64,000 nucleotides of DNA from Durusdinium trenchii (taxonomy: Eukaryota > Sar > Dinophyceae > Suessiales > Symbiodiniaceae). Location: positions 36,464 to 100,463 of the forward strand of contig CAXAMN010018668.1 in the NCBI GenBank assembly GCA_963970005.1, in the 5' to 3' direction. Each line of letters starts with the position of its first letter. Position 1 is the stretch's first letter. This document shows, one piece after another, positions 11,441-20,860 of the stretch. The translations under genes and the position numbers were made by a program. The notes below the pieces were generated by a model. That model was not told the DNA's origin, did no database searches, and saw only the letters and a list, made by a program, of their open reading frames with translations.

Positions 11441-11955
11441 CACACTCCACCAAGCCTAGATTGCCCCAGGTCCGGTACAGCTGCCTGGGCCTGCTGTTGC
11501 GTAGCATAGGTCACGAAACAGTTGCACGTCCCTCCGGTTCAACAAATATAGGTCAGGTCTTCCTCAAGTTTCGACAATGCAATGGAGCAGTTCAAATATG
11601 AGTTTATACAATTTCGCATCTGCATCGTTCGTGTCTCAGTTCAACGCCATGCGGGCTCTGCTGGATATCCTTGATCCACCTTTTCGGGCTGTGGCCTAAA
11701 TCAAATTGAACAAATGACTGGCTTTGCAACAAATTGGACAATGTATATGTGAACTAATACAGTTTCAATAGCTCAGACCTGGTCATATTTCAAAAACTAA
11801 TCGATGTCTTCAGGCTCAGATTTGACGCGCAAAGGCTCTTGAGCCTCAGGGGTCTGCTCAGGATCCTTCATCTTCTGCGAAGGCTTCTTCGTGATGGCGG
11901 GGGTCTCATAGTCATCCTCTTCTTTGGTCTCTGGCGTCTTCTTCTTGGTCTTCTT

Positions 11956-12321
11956 TCACTTCGTGGCTGACGTTTTCACAGCCGGCTTCTTCAGGACGAC
12001 CTCACTTCCTAGGGGCCATCGTTCATCAAATCGTGCACCTGTTTTCCTGCTTTGCCTGCGAGCTTCTTCTTGCGCAACCTCTTTCGAAAACCCCTGTCGA
12101 ACCAGGAAATCTTGTGCGCGGTGGTAAGCCCTCGAAGTGTGTTGGTTGCGTCGTTGTTTTCGAGGCAGATCTTCTGGACCAGGCACAGCTTCAAAGCGTA
12201 CATCCAAATCCTTCAACAAATTTTCCAAACTGTCTGAGTCATCCTTCTTTTGGCTCTTCGTATCTGCGCAAAGCCTTTTTGTGCGTGCTTGGCGCAGCTT
12301 GAAAAGCCAAAGTTTGTGCAA
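11956..12321 (-). CDS. Basic, helix-rich protein fragment, unidentified
   Basis: A 121-codon minus-strand frame contains KKDDSDSLENLLKDLDVRFE in its first half and AYHRAQDFLVRQGFSKEVAQ in its second. The carboxyl end is Lys-rich (VVLKKPAVKTSATK). Charge patterning suggests real protein. The first 20 or so residues may be non-coding, because the ATG at 12321 has no supporting context. It lies head-to-head with the plus-strand gene starting at 12506, leaving about 185 bp that could hold a divergent promoter. No family is recognised. Confidence 0.4.
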   Translation of the reverse strand: MHKLWLFKLRQARTKRLCADTKSQKKDDSDSLENLLKDLDVRFEAVPGPEDLPRKQRRNQHTSRAYHRAQDFLVRQGFSKEVAQEEARRQSRKTGARFDERWPLGSEVVLKKPAVKTSATK

Positions 12322-12505
12322 GAAGATGGGCGCAGAACATGCAAGAATACAGACTACACATAAACATTGGCAATAGTATTCTTTTCATGTGCATATGTGT
12401 GCACACAAAGGGAATAATATACATAGTTGAGCATTGAGGAACCACCAACTGAAATGTTAGCAGGGAACATTTTAGGGAAACAGTGCATAGGCCCTGCTTT
12501 TGACA

Positions 12506-13589
12506 ATGAGCAGGCTGCACCCTGATCCCATGGTTACAGTGGGCGACATTCAGAAAGCCTTGATGGAATTCATGGAGGAGAAAGGTTGCAATGATTTGCG
12601 CCTTCTTGTCAAAGCACCCACCAGTGTAAGTTGGAAGAGTGCACCTCAAGAGGAATGGCTGTCGAGTCACATTGCATTGCTGATTAAAAGGCTTGTGAAG
12701 ATCAGCCCTGTTGGTGTCTTTTCTTCAAAAATGCTCAAGAGGGCGCAAGGTGAACGCAGAATGGAAAAGATGCAACTATAGCAAGAAGCATGACACTGAT
12801 TTTGTTGATTACATTGATGAGCAGATCCGCATTGCATGCCATCAGTATCGCACCTTGAAGAAAGATCCTTTGTCCCAGAAGAGATTCTTCAAAAAAGCTT
12901 CTGTCAGTGAAGCTGAAGTGGTACAGGAAGTTTTGTCTTTGATCAAATGGACGGAAGATGATGGCAAAGGAGATGGATGTGCTGAACCACAAGAAGACGA
13001 GGTGGCAAAGCTGAAAAGGAGAGCATGAGTGTGAAAGAAGTTGCATCAGCATCATCCATTGAGAGGCCACCCACTATTTCCAGGAAGCTGTTGAGAAGAA
13101 GAACTTCTTCTGAATCAGAATGTGCACTCCCTTCTTCTTCAAGCAAGAAGCTTCCTGCCCCTGCGGCTGCTTTGGTGCCTTCATCAAAGGCTGGGATGGT
13201 GCCAGCTTTGCTTCAAGACGAGCAAGAGGAGCTCTCCAAGTGGCCTGTGAAGAATGCACCTGGACCTCCTGACCCTGGCTTGGCTCCTGTGCATGGGCCT
13301 ATTCAGGCCAAAGATCCTCCTGAGATCCATGGCTGAATTGAAGCAAACAAGAACTCAGCATTTGGGATTATGTTGCTGCTTTGGCCAAGACATTGACATT
13401 GGACAACTAAGGTTTCCACCTGGTCAAAATGCATATCCTTTTGGGCGGTGTCCTTATTGGTGGTGATGTCAGTTCAATGATGTCAAACTGCTTTTAGCAA
13501 TGTTTGTCAGGAAGGGACATAAGGCTGCTCCTCCTTCCTTTTGGCCTCCAGGCAAAGCGCACCTTGGCATTGTTTGGAACATTGTCCTG
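12506..13589 (+). pseudogene. Uncharacterised family 'A', plus-strand copy (frame-disrupted)
   Basis: The start ATG at 12506 gives MSRLHPDPMVTVGD. Homology to the minus-strand copy at 17516-17015 is clear: D-P-x-V-T-V-G-D, S-W-K and W-L anchors line up, then LK-x2-P. Further on DFVDYIDEQIRIACHQYRTL and VVQEVLSLIKWTEDDGKG align with DEFADLVGGLVRMGLSHLRA and TLSHVIDLIRF. Breaks are a frame change with TAG at 12779-12781 and another frame change near 13005. After it come a Ser-rich linker (13025-13336) and PPGQNAYPFGRCPYWW, followed by an in-frame TGA at 13464-13466 and then FNDVKLLLAMFVRKGHKAAP and GKAHLGIVWNIVLDFK, ending at a GT donor (13590). The function is unknown. The breaks may be decay or sequence errors; two independent homologues make the family itself credible. 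Confidence 0.55.
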
Positions 13590-13728
13590 GACTTCAAGGT
13601 ATAAGAGTTCTCTCAACCTTTTTGTCTTGCTTCCTTTTCTGGTGAGATGAGTGAAGGGAAAGGGGTCCGGGTAAATGTAATTTTGTTTATTGTTGCCTTA
13701 AGGAAGCCACCACCAGCATCACCAGCAT

Positions 13729-13986
13729 GTGCGAAGTGGCTGGGATACTGCCAAAAATGTGTGCTTTCAGTTTTTCTTTTTTACTGGTGAGATGAATGAT
13801 GTTGAGAGAAATCAAGAGAGTTTTTTTCTCTTTCAGTTTGATGGTGAGAGAAATCAGGAGAAAGGCAACTTTGTACCTGCACCTTCATTATTACAATTGA
13901 GGAAGGCACCACCGCCATTGCCCACACAGGAACAGGAGGAGGAGGAATTCATTCCCCACATGTGCCTTGGCATGGAATTTGATTAG
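13729..13986 (+). CDS. Possible carboxyl-terminal exon of family A
   Basis: The frame ends FVPAPSLLQLRKAPPPLPTQ, a Glu run and HMCLGMEFD before a stop at 13984-13986. GGTGAGA(T/G)G words recur at about 13640, 13787 and 13842, and the phrase GAGGAAG(C/G)CACCACC occurs twice, so part of the exon arose by duplication. It follows the gene at 12506-13589 on the same strand, which is the only reason to link them. Confidence 0.3.
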   Translation: MRSGWDTAKNVCFQFFFFTGEMNDVERNQESFFLFQFDGERNQEKGNFVPAPSLLQLRKAPPPLPTQEQEEEEFIPHMCLGMEFD

Positions 13987-14296
13987 AAACACAATATCAG
14001 CACAAGGTTCTGCTCCAAAGGGAGCTGGAAAGGGCACATGATGCTTTATAAGGGGTGGAACAAAGCGCCTGAGCTTGGCTTGCTTTGTGTTATTGTTGAG
14101 AGCCGTGAGGGTGAGAGTTGCTTACTGATGAGAGTGAGAGAGTGAGACATTTCTATTTTCTGTAAGTTTTATGAAGTGTTTTTATTGTATTTGGTACTGG
14201 ATATTGGTTGAAAGTGTATCTTTTGTATTGAAAATGATTGTTTGTATTGAATAAATGTATTTTTGACTATGTTTTTTGATGACAAAAGATCAACTA

Positions 14297-14527
14297 CTGA
14301 AAGTTTGATTGAAAGTTTGCATGCAAGTTTCACTGCAAGTTTCAACTTGCAATGCAAGTTTCAAATTTTCAATGCAAACTTTCAGTCTGAAATATTTCTT
14401 TTAATCTAAATAATAAAGAGTCAGTGTAAACTTTCAAAAGTTGCAGTGAAAGTTTGCACTGAAAGTTTAAAACTTTCAGTGAAACTTGCAGTGAAACTTG
14501 CATGCAAACTTTCAATCAAATTTTCAG
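14297..14527. repeat. Near-perfect 48-bp inverted repeat with 135-base loop
   Basis: Arms 14297-14344 and 14480-14527 match at 47 of 48 positions as reverse complements; the centre of the arm is AAGTTTGCATGCAAGTTTCA. The loop contains more copies of GCAAGTTTCA and TGAAAGTTT in both orientations. Homology fades but continues outward for about 20 bases. It may be a small foldback element or an intronic hairpin between the two plus-strand genes. Confidence 0.9.
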
Positions 14528-15061
14528 TCTTGGATATTTTTTGATCATATTTTTGTTAGTTTTTTGATACAAAATATGTTTTTTAAGCAAATTAGATCTA
14601 TTTGTTGATATCTTGTGGCATTTTTTCATAAATCTGTGTCTTGAACTTCTGGGTTGATGTATTTTGTGATCAAGTAAGTGCATTTCAAACATAAAAATTT
14701 GGTTTCTTAAAAACACAAGTAGAAAACAATTTTGCTTTTGTCCCAGCAAGCATTGTCAGCTTTCATTGCCAGTATCTAATTTCTTTCTTTGTTTTTGTGT
14801 TTTGTGCATGTGCTTGCCTTCTTGTCACTACATTTCTTCTTCAATTCGCAGAGGTTTGAACCCCTGTACTTGGGCATGTGGTTACACAAAGTTTGCAGCA
14901 ATACAGTTTTAACATCACAGCAAACACAAACACATGTGCACTGTGCAAACCATCGGCAAAAACAAAATTACATTAAACAACTTCTCCCACATTTCTCTGA
15001 GGCAGCTCTGCGCAGACTGCTTTCAATTCACCGGGCACATTCAGTGCCCTATCTGTGAGCC

Positions 15062-16557
15062 ATGATGAAAAGGCCTGCAGCCACAGAAGAAGATAAAGAA
15101 GATACACCAGAAGAGAGTGGCAAAGATGAACCAGATGGCCCAAAAGAGGAAAAGGCAATTCCAAAGGCAAAAAGCAAAGCAAAAAAACATACCTGCTACA
15201 AAAGCAAAGGCCAAAGCCAAACCAAAAGCAGGCATGAAAAAGAACAAAACAAAAGGGAACAAACCACCAGAACCAATGAAGAAACCAGCAGCCAACAAGA
15301 AGGGAGCAAGCTCATTGAAGGATAAAGTCTCTGGCTGGAAGGAAGCCACCTGAATGGTAAGTGTGCAGTTTTTTTTGTATTTTATATAGTGAAGCTTTGT
15401 ACAACATCAAAAAGTAAAGACACTGCTTTGTGGCTTTGTGATTCTTGAGGCTTCGCAGAAGGAACACGAAGAAGAATAAGAAGAATAGCATAAAGATGAA
15501 GATGGAGACCCAGTCATTGATCCAGATGACAAGAGGCATTATGGAAAGGCCAGGAAATGGTCGAGAATGATGCAGTCCAATTCTGTTCCACAAGACATTG
15601 TGGAACTCTACAATTCTCAAAAGACAAGGTGCCCTGAAGACTAGCTCCATCAATTCACTTTTGAAAACCAATGCCAACGGTGAATACATCTTTGCTCCTG
15701 GTGAGCAAAAGTTCCAAGCCTTCAAACAATCATCGACTTTGAAGCATGTTGGAAACAAGATTCAGAGCTTTCCTGAGTCTATCATGCTGTGATCACATTT
15801 CCATGGCAATGAGAGTGCTATGCAGGCAGCCTTGGCCAGTGGCGACATTGTGGAGCAATGGCATGGCAACAAAAAGTATTTGGCTTTCAACACCTATGAG
15901 GCTGGCCAGCAGAAGAGGTTCCAGGACAAATTGCACATTGACCAAGGGCAGACCACAATGGATGTTGACAGCAGTGCTGAAATCAGCAAATGGCTACAGA
16001 GTCGATCTTGGCACAAATTTTCAGAAGTTGAATCAGTGGAAGACCAGACTGGCAGCAGCACCATCAAGCAAGGATTGCTGATGATCAAAGATAAAGACAA
16101 AGATGAACACCAAAGAAAAGGCGCAGCTGCTTCAAAAGTGATTCCATGGAAAAGTGTGGAAATATCCTGAATGATGCCAAAGGTTCTCAAGAGAGGCTCC
16201 TCAGAGATTGCCAGAAGATTGTACAGAAGGTGAAGGAATCCTATGACAGGACTTTGGTCGAAGATTTGAAGGAGGTCATGGCAACTTTGAGTGAAGCATC
16301 ACAAAAGCTGAGAAATGCATTGCTGTGGAAGCAAATCGATAGAGGGATGGATCCCAAGAATATCAGCAACTTTGTCGATTCCCTGGGGAATGAAACAGAA
16401 AGGGCAAATGAAAAGATTGAGAAGATCAAAGCCACCTTGAAAGCCAAAGGAATCGTCTAGCTCTACTTACAACAAGGCCACTGCAGATGCCATCAAAGAA
16501 GGATATCACCAATTGTACAGCCCTGGTGTTGCTTCAAGCAGCACTATTCCTTGCTGA
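15062..16557 (+). pseudogene. KRPA-family protein, near full-length but broken
   Basis: The start ATGATG at 15062 gives MMKRPAATEEDKEDTPEESG. A Lys/Ala-rich linker follows in a second frame after an A7 run near 15185 (ATKAKAKAKPKAGMKK). A TGA at 15351 and a GTAAGT donor at 15357 suggest an intron. The main body reads KRHYGKARKWSRMMQSNSVP, changes frame near 15630 to SINSLLKTNANGEYIFAPGE, meets TGA at 15790-15792 and continues HFHGNESAMQAALASGDIVE and WLQSRSWHKFSEVES. It shifts near 16140 to a helical part with CGNILNDAKGSQERLLRDCQ and VMATLSEASQKLRNALL, and shifts again near 16450 to end at 16557. The order resembles multicopy unknown dinoflagellate proteins that I recall but cannot check. 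No enzyme motif is seen. At least five breaks make it a pseudogene, unless the assembly is indel-rich. Confidence 0.5.
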
Positions 16558-16759
16558 AAAACGACCAACACAATGCATGAATGCGTTTGTGAAAGAGTAA
16601 AAAGGTGTCAGGATGTGTGAATGCATTCTCTCTGGGTCATGTTCTGTTTGAGAGGTTCCTGTTGAGAGAAGAGGCATTCTTGTTCCTTTTGTGTTTGAGG
16701 GTTTACTGTTGAGAGGAGTGAATCTGAGTTTTCGTTTATTTTATGATTTTGGATACCAC

Positions 16760-17014
16760 ATAATCATGTTGATGTTGGTGCAAACATGTTTTTTCAATAG
16801 TACATTTGCAATGTTTAAAAGGTTAACCTTCACTTTTAACTACTGAATATAGATACCTAGGTTAAAAACTAACTTTCATCTTTAACTATCAAAATTATCT
16901 ATTGATTTTATCTTAAAAAACAAAAATTAAGTAAAAAGACAAAGCGCAAAATTAACTAATAGAAAATTGTTTAAAACAGAATTAACTATTAGATAGAAAA
17001 TTGTCTAACCCGAT
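16760..17014. other. AT-rich spacer
   Basis: AT-rich sequence with repeated AACTAT/TTAACTAT words separates the convergent genes ending at 16557 (plus) and 17015 (minus). No coding signal is seen. Confidence 0.6.
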
Positions 17015-17516
17015 CTATTGGGCTTTGCTGTCGTCCTGATGCTCCACATCGAAGCGAATCAAATCAATGACATGTGACAAGGTTTTCTGTTTTTCCTTGT
17101 CTGCTCGTCGAAACGCTTGTTCCTTTTTCTCCGGCTGCTGTTTCAAAGCCCTCAAGTGCGAAAGCCCCATCCTCACCAAACCGCCGACGAGGTCAGCAAA
17201 CTCATCTGTATTCTTTTTGCTAAAGTTGATGCGGTGCTTCTCTTCCATGCAATGATTACCGTTTTGTGTTTCTTTGATGGAATGATTGCATTTGGCGCTA
17301 CTTTCAGGTAGTCCTCCAAAGGGTTGCCAATCCTGCCAGCCAAGTAGTCGGTGTTGATGTCTTCCACGATGTATTTGGTGGTGGCTTCAAATGTTTTATC
17401 GCGTTTTTCTCCCCAGTGGTCTCCAAGAAGGCCTCCAGTGGTTCCATCAAGTCACCAACAGTGACACTAGGATCTGCTACTTGTCGAGGTTTGGCTTTAC
17501 TCAAAGCTCCCGACAT
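17015..17516 (-). pseudogene. Uncharacterised family 'A', minus-strand copy (frame-disrupted)
   Basis: ATG at 17516 starts MSGALSKAKPRQVADPSVTV, and the first frame runs to TWLAGLATLWRTT. A second frame covers NPLEDYLKVAPNAIIPSKKH. A third (17248-17015) covers DEFADLVGGLVRMGLSHLRA, LKQQPEKKEQAFRRADKEKQ and LSHVIDLIRFDVE. Read together these align end to end with the plus-strand copy at 12506-13028, including the MS start, the VTVGD core, the SWK-x6-WL block, the LKxxP step and the last helix pair. Similarity is perhaps a third of residues by eye, so the copies are old relatives rather than a recent duplication. Two frame changes are needed. The function is unknown. Confidence 0.55.
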
Positions 17517-17639
17517 GTTAGTCGAATTGAAATCGAATTGAAACTCTTCACACTAACACTAGTACGTTTGAGTCACAAAAAGAATCGCAGATAGAAAGGA
17601 ATACATCAATCGCAAGCACTTCAACTGCGAAGTCCAAAT

Positions 17640-17990
17640 ACATCCCAAAACAATCCCTCAGGGCCTCTCACACACTCTCTCTCCCTCTCTCTCTCAAGGT
17701 TTGCTGGAAAGATCATGCGCTCACTCAAGTATCTCTCAGGGTCTCTTCAAACACATCTTTCAAGAGTCAATCTCAAATATCTCTCAAAAATAAAGATCAT
17801 ACACTGCTTGTCTTATTCAACTGTCCCTCAAGACCTCTTCAAACACATCTCTCTCAAAAGCCAGTCTCAAGTATCTCTCATAAGTATCTCTCAAGTATCT
17901 CTCAAAGGTATCTCCCAAAATGATCTCTCACGAGTATCTCTCAAGTTACCTCTCAATGTACCTCTCAAGAGCACCTCTCTCAAACAAATG
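17640..17990. repeat. CTCTCAAGTAT array with CT microsatellite
   Basis: A (CT)n run at about 17667-17697 leads into about twenty copies of (T)CTCTCAAG(T/A)ATCTC and variants. The word is the same as in the arrays at 10326-10660 and 19380-20430. Confidence 0.85.
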
Positions 17991-18394
17991 AATGACTGCA
18001 ACAAAGAAACTGTTGCTTGTATTCAACACGCGACAGTTCCCAAGAGCATGTATCACAAAAAGCTACCCAAACACTGATTCAAAGCACTGCAAGTCGATAC
18101 CAAACACCTGTCGAAGTTAGGTCGAAATTCAGTTTTGACAATAACTTAGCCCGTCGAAGACCCCTAGAATGCATGGACAACCTAGAAAATAGTGACTATA
18201 TTAAATAGTGACTATTGTGTAGAAAATCTATATATTTCTTGAACCAAGGTTACACAACATAGTTATCTGACAAATAAGATATAAACAAAAACAAGTGTAG
18301 ATATATAGTCAAACCTGATTTAACTCGAAACAATGAATATATATATATTCCTTAGATAGCTACTGTTTTCAAAGAAATAAGCTAGATCAGTCTA

Positions 18395-18830
18395 TTGGTT
18401 AGTAGCATCCTTGCTCCTAGTAGTGATGCCAGGAGCCCCAGCATTCTTGTTCCTAGTAGTGGGCCAGGAGCCCCTAGTAGCGTCCTTGTAGCGACGCCAG
18501 GACCCCTAGTAGCCTTTTTGTTCCTAGCAGTAAAGCCACAAGTTTGTAGCGGCGTCCTTGCTCCTAGTAGCGTTCTTGTTCCTAGTAGTAAGGACAGGAG
18601 CCCCTAGTAGCGTCCTTTGCTCCTAGTAGCCTCGTAGCGTCCTTTCTCCTAGTAGCGATGGCGGGAGCCCCTACTAGCGTCCTTGCTCCTAGCAGCGACG
18701 CCCTTTTGCCCCTAGTAGCATTTTTCCTACTAGTAGTAAGGCAAGGAGCCCCTAGTAGCGTCCTTGCTCCTAGTAGGGATGCCAGGAGCCCCTAGTAGCG
18801 TTCTTGTTCCTAGCCCTCTCACCACAAGCC
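18395..18830. repeat. CCTAGTAGCGTCCTTGCTCC minisatellite
   Basis: About eleven degenerate copies of a ~38-bp unit are present, built from CCTAGTAGCGTCCTTGCTCC and CTAGTAGCGATGCCAGGAGC. The same unit reappears in shorter form at 27460-27600, and its CTAGTAG core recurs elsewhere in the window. Confidence 0.9.
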
Positions 18831-18889
18831 TCTCCCAAGGTTGTTCACCAGACATGGGTCGCACAGATGAGATCTACAGATGAAGAGCA

Positions 18890-19175
18890 AAGTTGGAGTT
18901 TTGAAGTGGAAGTTGCAAAGCCAAGTAAAGTTTTGCGAGGTTAAAGTCAGGTTGTTCGGAGGTGAAGTTGTGAAGTCATGTGCAGTTTTGTGAGGTTGAA
19001 GTCAGGTTGTTTGCAGTTGAAGTTGTGAACTCATGTGCAGTTCTGTGAGGTGTTGGAAGTCATGTTGGTCAGCGCACCTGTTTGTGAGGTTTTGTAGTTG
19101 AAGTTGCGCAGTCATGTGAAGTTTTGTGAGGTTTTGGAAGTCGTGTTGGTCAGTGCACCTGTCTGGGAGGTTTGC
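18890..19175. repeat. Degenerate tandem repeat, ~60-75 bp unit
   Basis: Four to five copies of a unit containing GAAGTTGTGAAGTCATGTGC and TTTGTGAGGTT are recognisable, with two copies of GTTGGTCAG(C/T)GCACCTGT. No gene is seen. Confidence 0.8.
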
Positions 19176-19379
19176 AGGGCATGCGCTCAAGTGCATCTCT
19201 ACATGTGTGTTTCTGTTTGCGCCTGCTGTGAAGTTTGATGTTTCTGTGTTTGCTGCCTTTCTGAAGCGGGCCTCCTCCTGAAAGGTGCTACAGTGAACCA
19301 CAAAAAGTAAAGACAGACCTCACAACTACTGTAAATGAACAAGCTTCGAAGGTGAACAACAAGTGAACTGAAAACATCT

Positions 19380-20430
19380 CTCAAGTGAACAGCTCTCAAG
19401 TGAACCTCTCAAGTGAACAAGAACAAGTCTCAAGTGAAAACATTGTCAAAAGTGAACAAGTTTGTCTCTCAAGTGAACAACCCTCAAATGAAAACACCCT
19501 CACAATTCCACAACCCTTGAACTACAAAAAACGTCTCTCAAGTGAACAACCCTCAAATGAAAACACACTCGCAAGTGAACAACCCTTCCACTATAAAACC
19601 TGTCTCTCAAGTGAACAGCCCTCAGTTGAAAACACTCTTGCAAGTGAACAACCCTCAGCTGAAAGCAATCTCACATTTTCTCAACTCTGTCGGTCAAACG
19701 CCCTACCAGCTTCTGCGCTGGCTGACCCTCTTCCTTGTGCAAGTCTTGCGCTCTCCTTGTCGCACTTTGCCCTTCTTGGGCTTCTTTTTCTCATGAGCTT
19801 GCGAAGCCTTTGGAGCAGCCTTTGCCTTTGCCTCCTCCCTTTGGTCTTGGCAGCAGGCTTTGACCTTACCACAGCCTGGCCAAGCAAATCTTCCAGCAAG
19901 TCGCTTTGCCCTGAGGCCAACTTTTGCTGCCTTCTTCTTCTTTTTTCATGGAAGGCTGAAAAGATGAAATCCATTGGGCTTGAAACTTTGCCCTCCTCCT
20001 CCTCCTCGTCGTCATACTTGGACAAGATTAATTGAAACACATGAATTGACGCATCGTCAATACCCTCCAAGTGAACTCATGCGAACACAAGCAGGGGTGG
20101 TCAAACCAATCTGTTCTAGTCCAACACTCAAAGGTGAAGACTCTCAAAGTGAAGTCTGTGGAGGTATTTGTTTCTTTCAGGTGGAGTTTGAAGGTGAACT
20201 CTCACAGCCCACAGTGGTCAAGCCAAACTGTTGCAGACTAACTCCCAAAGCGAAGACGCTCAAAGTGAAAATGTTGTTGATGTATTTACTTCTTTTAAGT
20301 ACAGAACAAGGTGACCAGGTGAAATCTCCCAGGTCAAAACTGTAAAATCAAGATATCCCAGTGAAACTCTCTAAGTAATCCCTCAGTGAACACTCCACAG
20401 TGAAGACAGTCCTTGTCAACAAATCTCTCA
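19380..20430. repeat. CTCTCAAGTGAAC arrays flanking a coding fragment
   Basis: Densely spaced copies of CTCTCAAGTGAACA and (A)CCCTCAAATGAAAACAC run from 19380 to about 19680, and weaker copies (CTCCAAGTGAACTC, CTCACAGCCC, AGTGAAACTCTC) continue from 20060 to 20430. Within the array, segments with unit lengths of 47-55 bp can be recognised. Confidence 0.85.
19690..20070 (-). CDS. Acidic then Lys/Arg-rich protein fragment, unidentified
   Basis: The minus-strand frame from 20070 has ASIHVFQLILSKYDD, a Glu run, KVSSPMDFIFSAFHEKRRRR and ASGQSDLLEDLLGQAVVRSK. Near 19860 a neighbouring frame gives a plausible Lys-rich tail containing KAAPKASQAHEKKKPKKGKV. An acidic patch next to a basic tail is common in nuclear proteins. 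It sits inside the CTCTCAAG array and near the right end of the element. No family is recognised, and a frame change is needed to take the tail. Confidence 0.35.
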
Positions 20431-20469
20431 AGATGCGCAAAGCATTCAAGGTTGTCAATACATTTTTGA

Positions 20470-20630
20470 GAACTTTTGAGATTACTTTAATGAATAACAT
20501 CGGTTAGACAACCTAAGGTTAGGTTATGGTTAGGTCATGCAAAGCTTCAAGCTCTATGAGTTAGGTTATATATTCAAAAAATAGACTAGGTAGGTTAACT
20601 CTACCTCTGTTTTCAAACAACCTAATTCAT
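20470..20630. repeat. Right subterminal AGGTTA/TAACCT array
   Basis: It contains clustered AACCTAAGGTTAGGTTATGG, GGTTAGG, GAGTTAGGTTA and TAGGTAGGTTAA words, mirroring the left array at 8668-8830. Confidence 0.8.
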
Positions 20631-20631
20631 A

Positions 20632-20655
20632 GAATTTAAACTAACTCGATCTATA
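20632..20655 (-). repeat. Right terminal inverted repeat of the 12 kb element
   Basis: This is the exact reverse complement of 8624-8647 over 24 bases, ending ...CTCGATCTATA. The next bases outside are GGG, against CCG outside the left end. Confidence 0.9.
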
Positions 20656-20664
20656 GGGTATCTT

Positions 20665-20860
20665 CTAGGTGGAGCCCTTTGCCCTCCACACCTTTGTGTG
20701 TTGCACTGCCAGGTGCAGCCTGGACAGTGAAGTGACACAGTGTTCAGCGAAGTTTTGAACCCTGAAATCCCTGGCACGAGGGTATGGCACCCTGCCACAC
20801 AGAGGTCTGTTCAGTCTCTCCATCCATTGATTTTTGTTGGTAGTTCGTGTCCAATCTGCA
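20665..20860 (-). CDS. Possible exon next to the element's right end
   Basis: A minus-strand frame reads TRTTNKNQWMERLNRPLCGR, VPYPRARDFRVQNFAEHCVT and SRLHLAVQHTKVWRAKGST, then TAG at 20667-20665, ten bases from the terminal repeat. If the element is removed leaving one TATA, the strand stays open across the join for more than 40 further codons, so the element may have split an exon or its flank. No family is recognised. Confidence 0.3.

Larger units (their letters stand above)
8624..20655. mobile_element. 12.0 kb element bounded by 24-bp terminal inverted repeats, with decayed cargo genes
   Basis: The left end 8624-8647 starts TATAGATCGAGTTAGTTTAA and the right end 20632-20655 is its exact reverse complement over 24 bases. 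Just inside both ends are arrays of AGGTTA/TAACCT words, and further in are CTCTCAAG arrays and a central block of genes on both strands. The TIR starts with TATA, so the target duplication cannot be told apart from the end; a TA or TATA duplication fits. No transposase, integrase or reverse transcriptase is recognisable inside. Cargo is a family present twice in opposite orientation (12506-13589 and 17516-17015), two members of a KRPA family (9147-8885 and 15062-16557), and Lys/Arg-rich fragments. Nearly all carry frame disruptions. The TIRs are seen directly; mobility is inferred. Confidence 0.75.

Noticed and set aside
13464-15792. In-frame TGA codons read as selenocysteine
   Set aside because: There are frame shifts in the same genes and no downstream hairpin I can identify as a SECIS; decay or sequence error is simpler.
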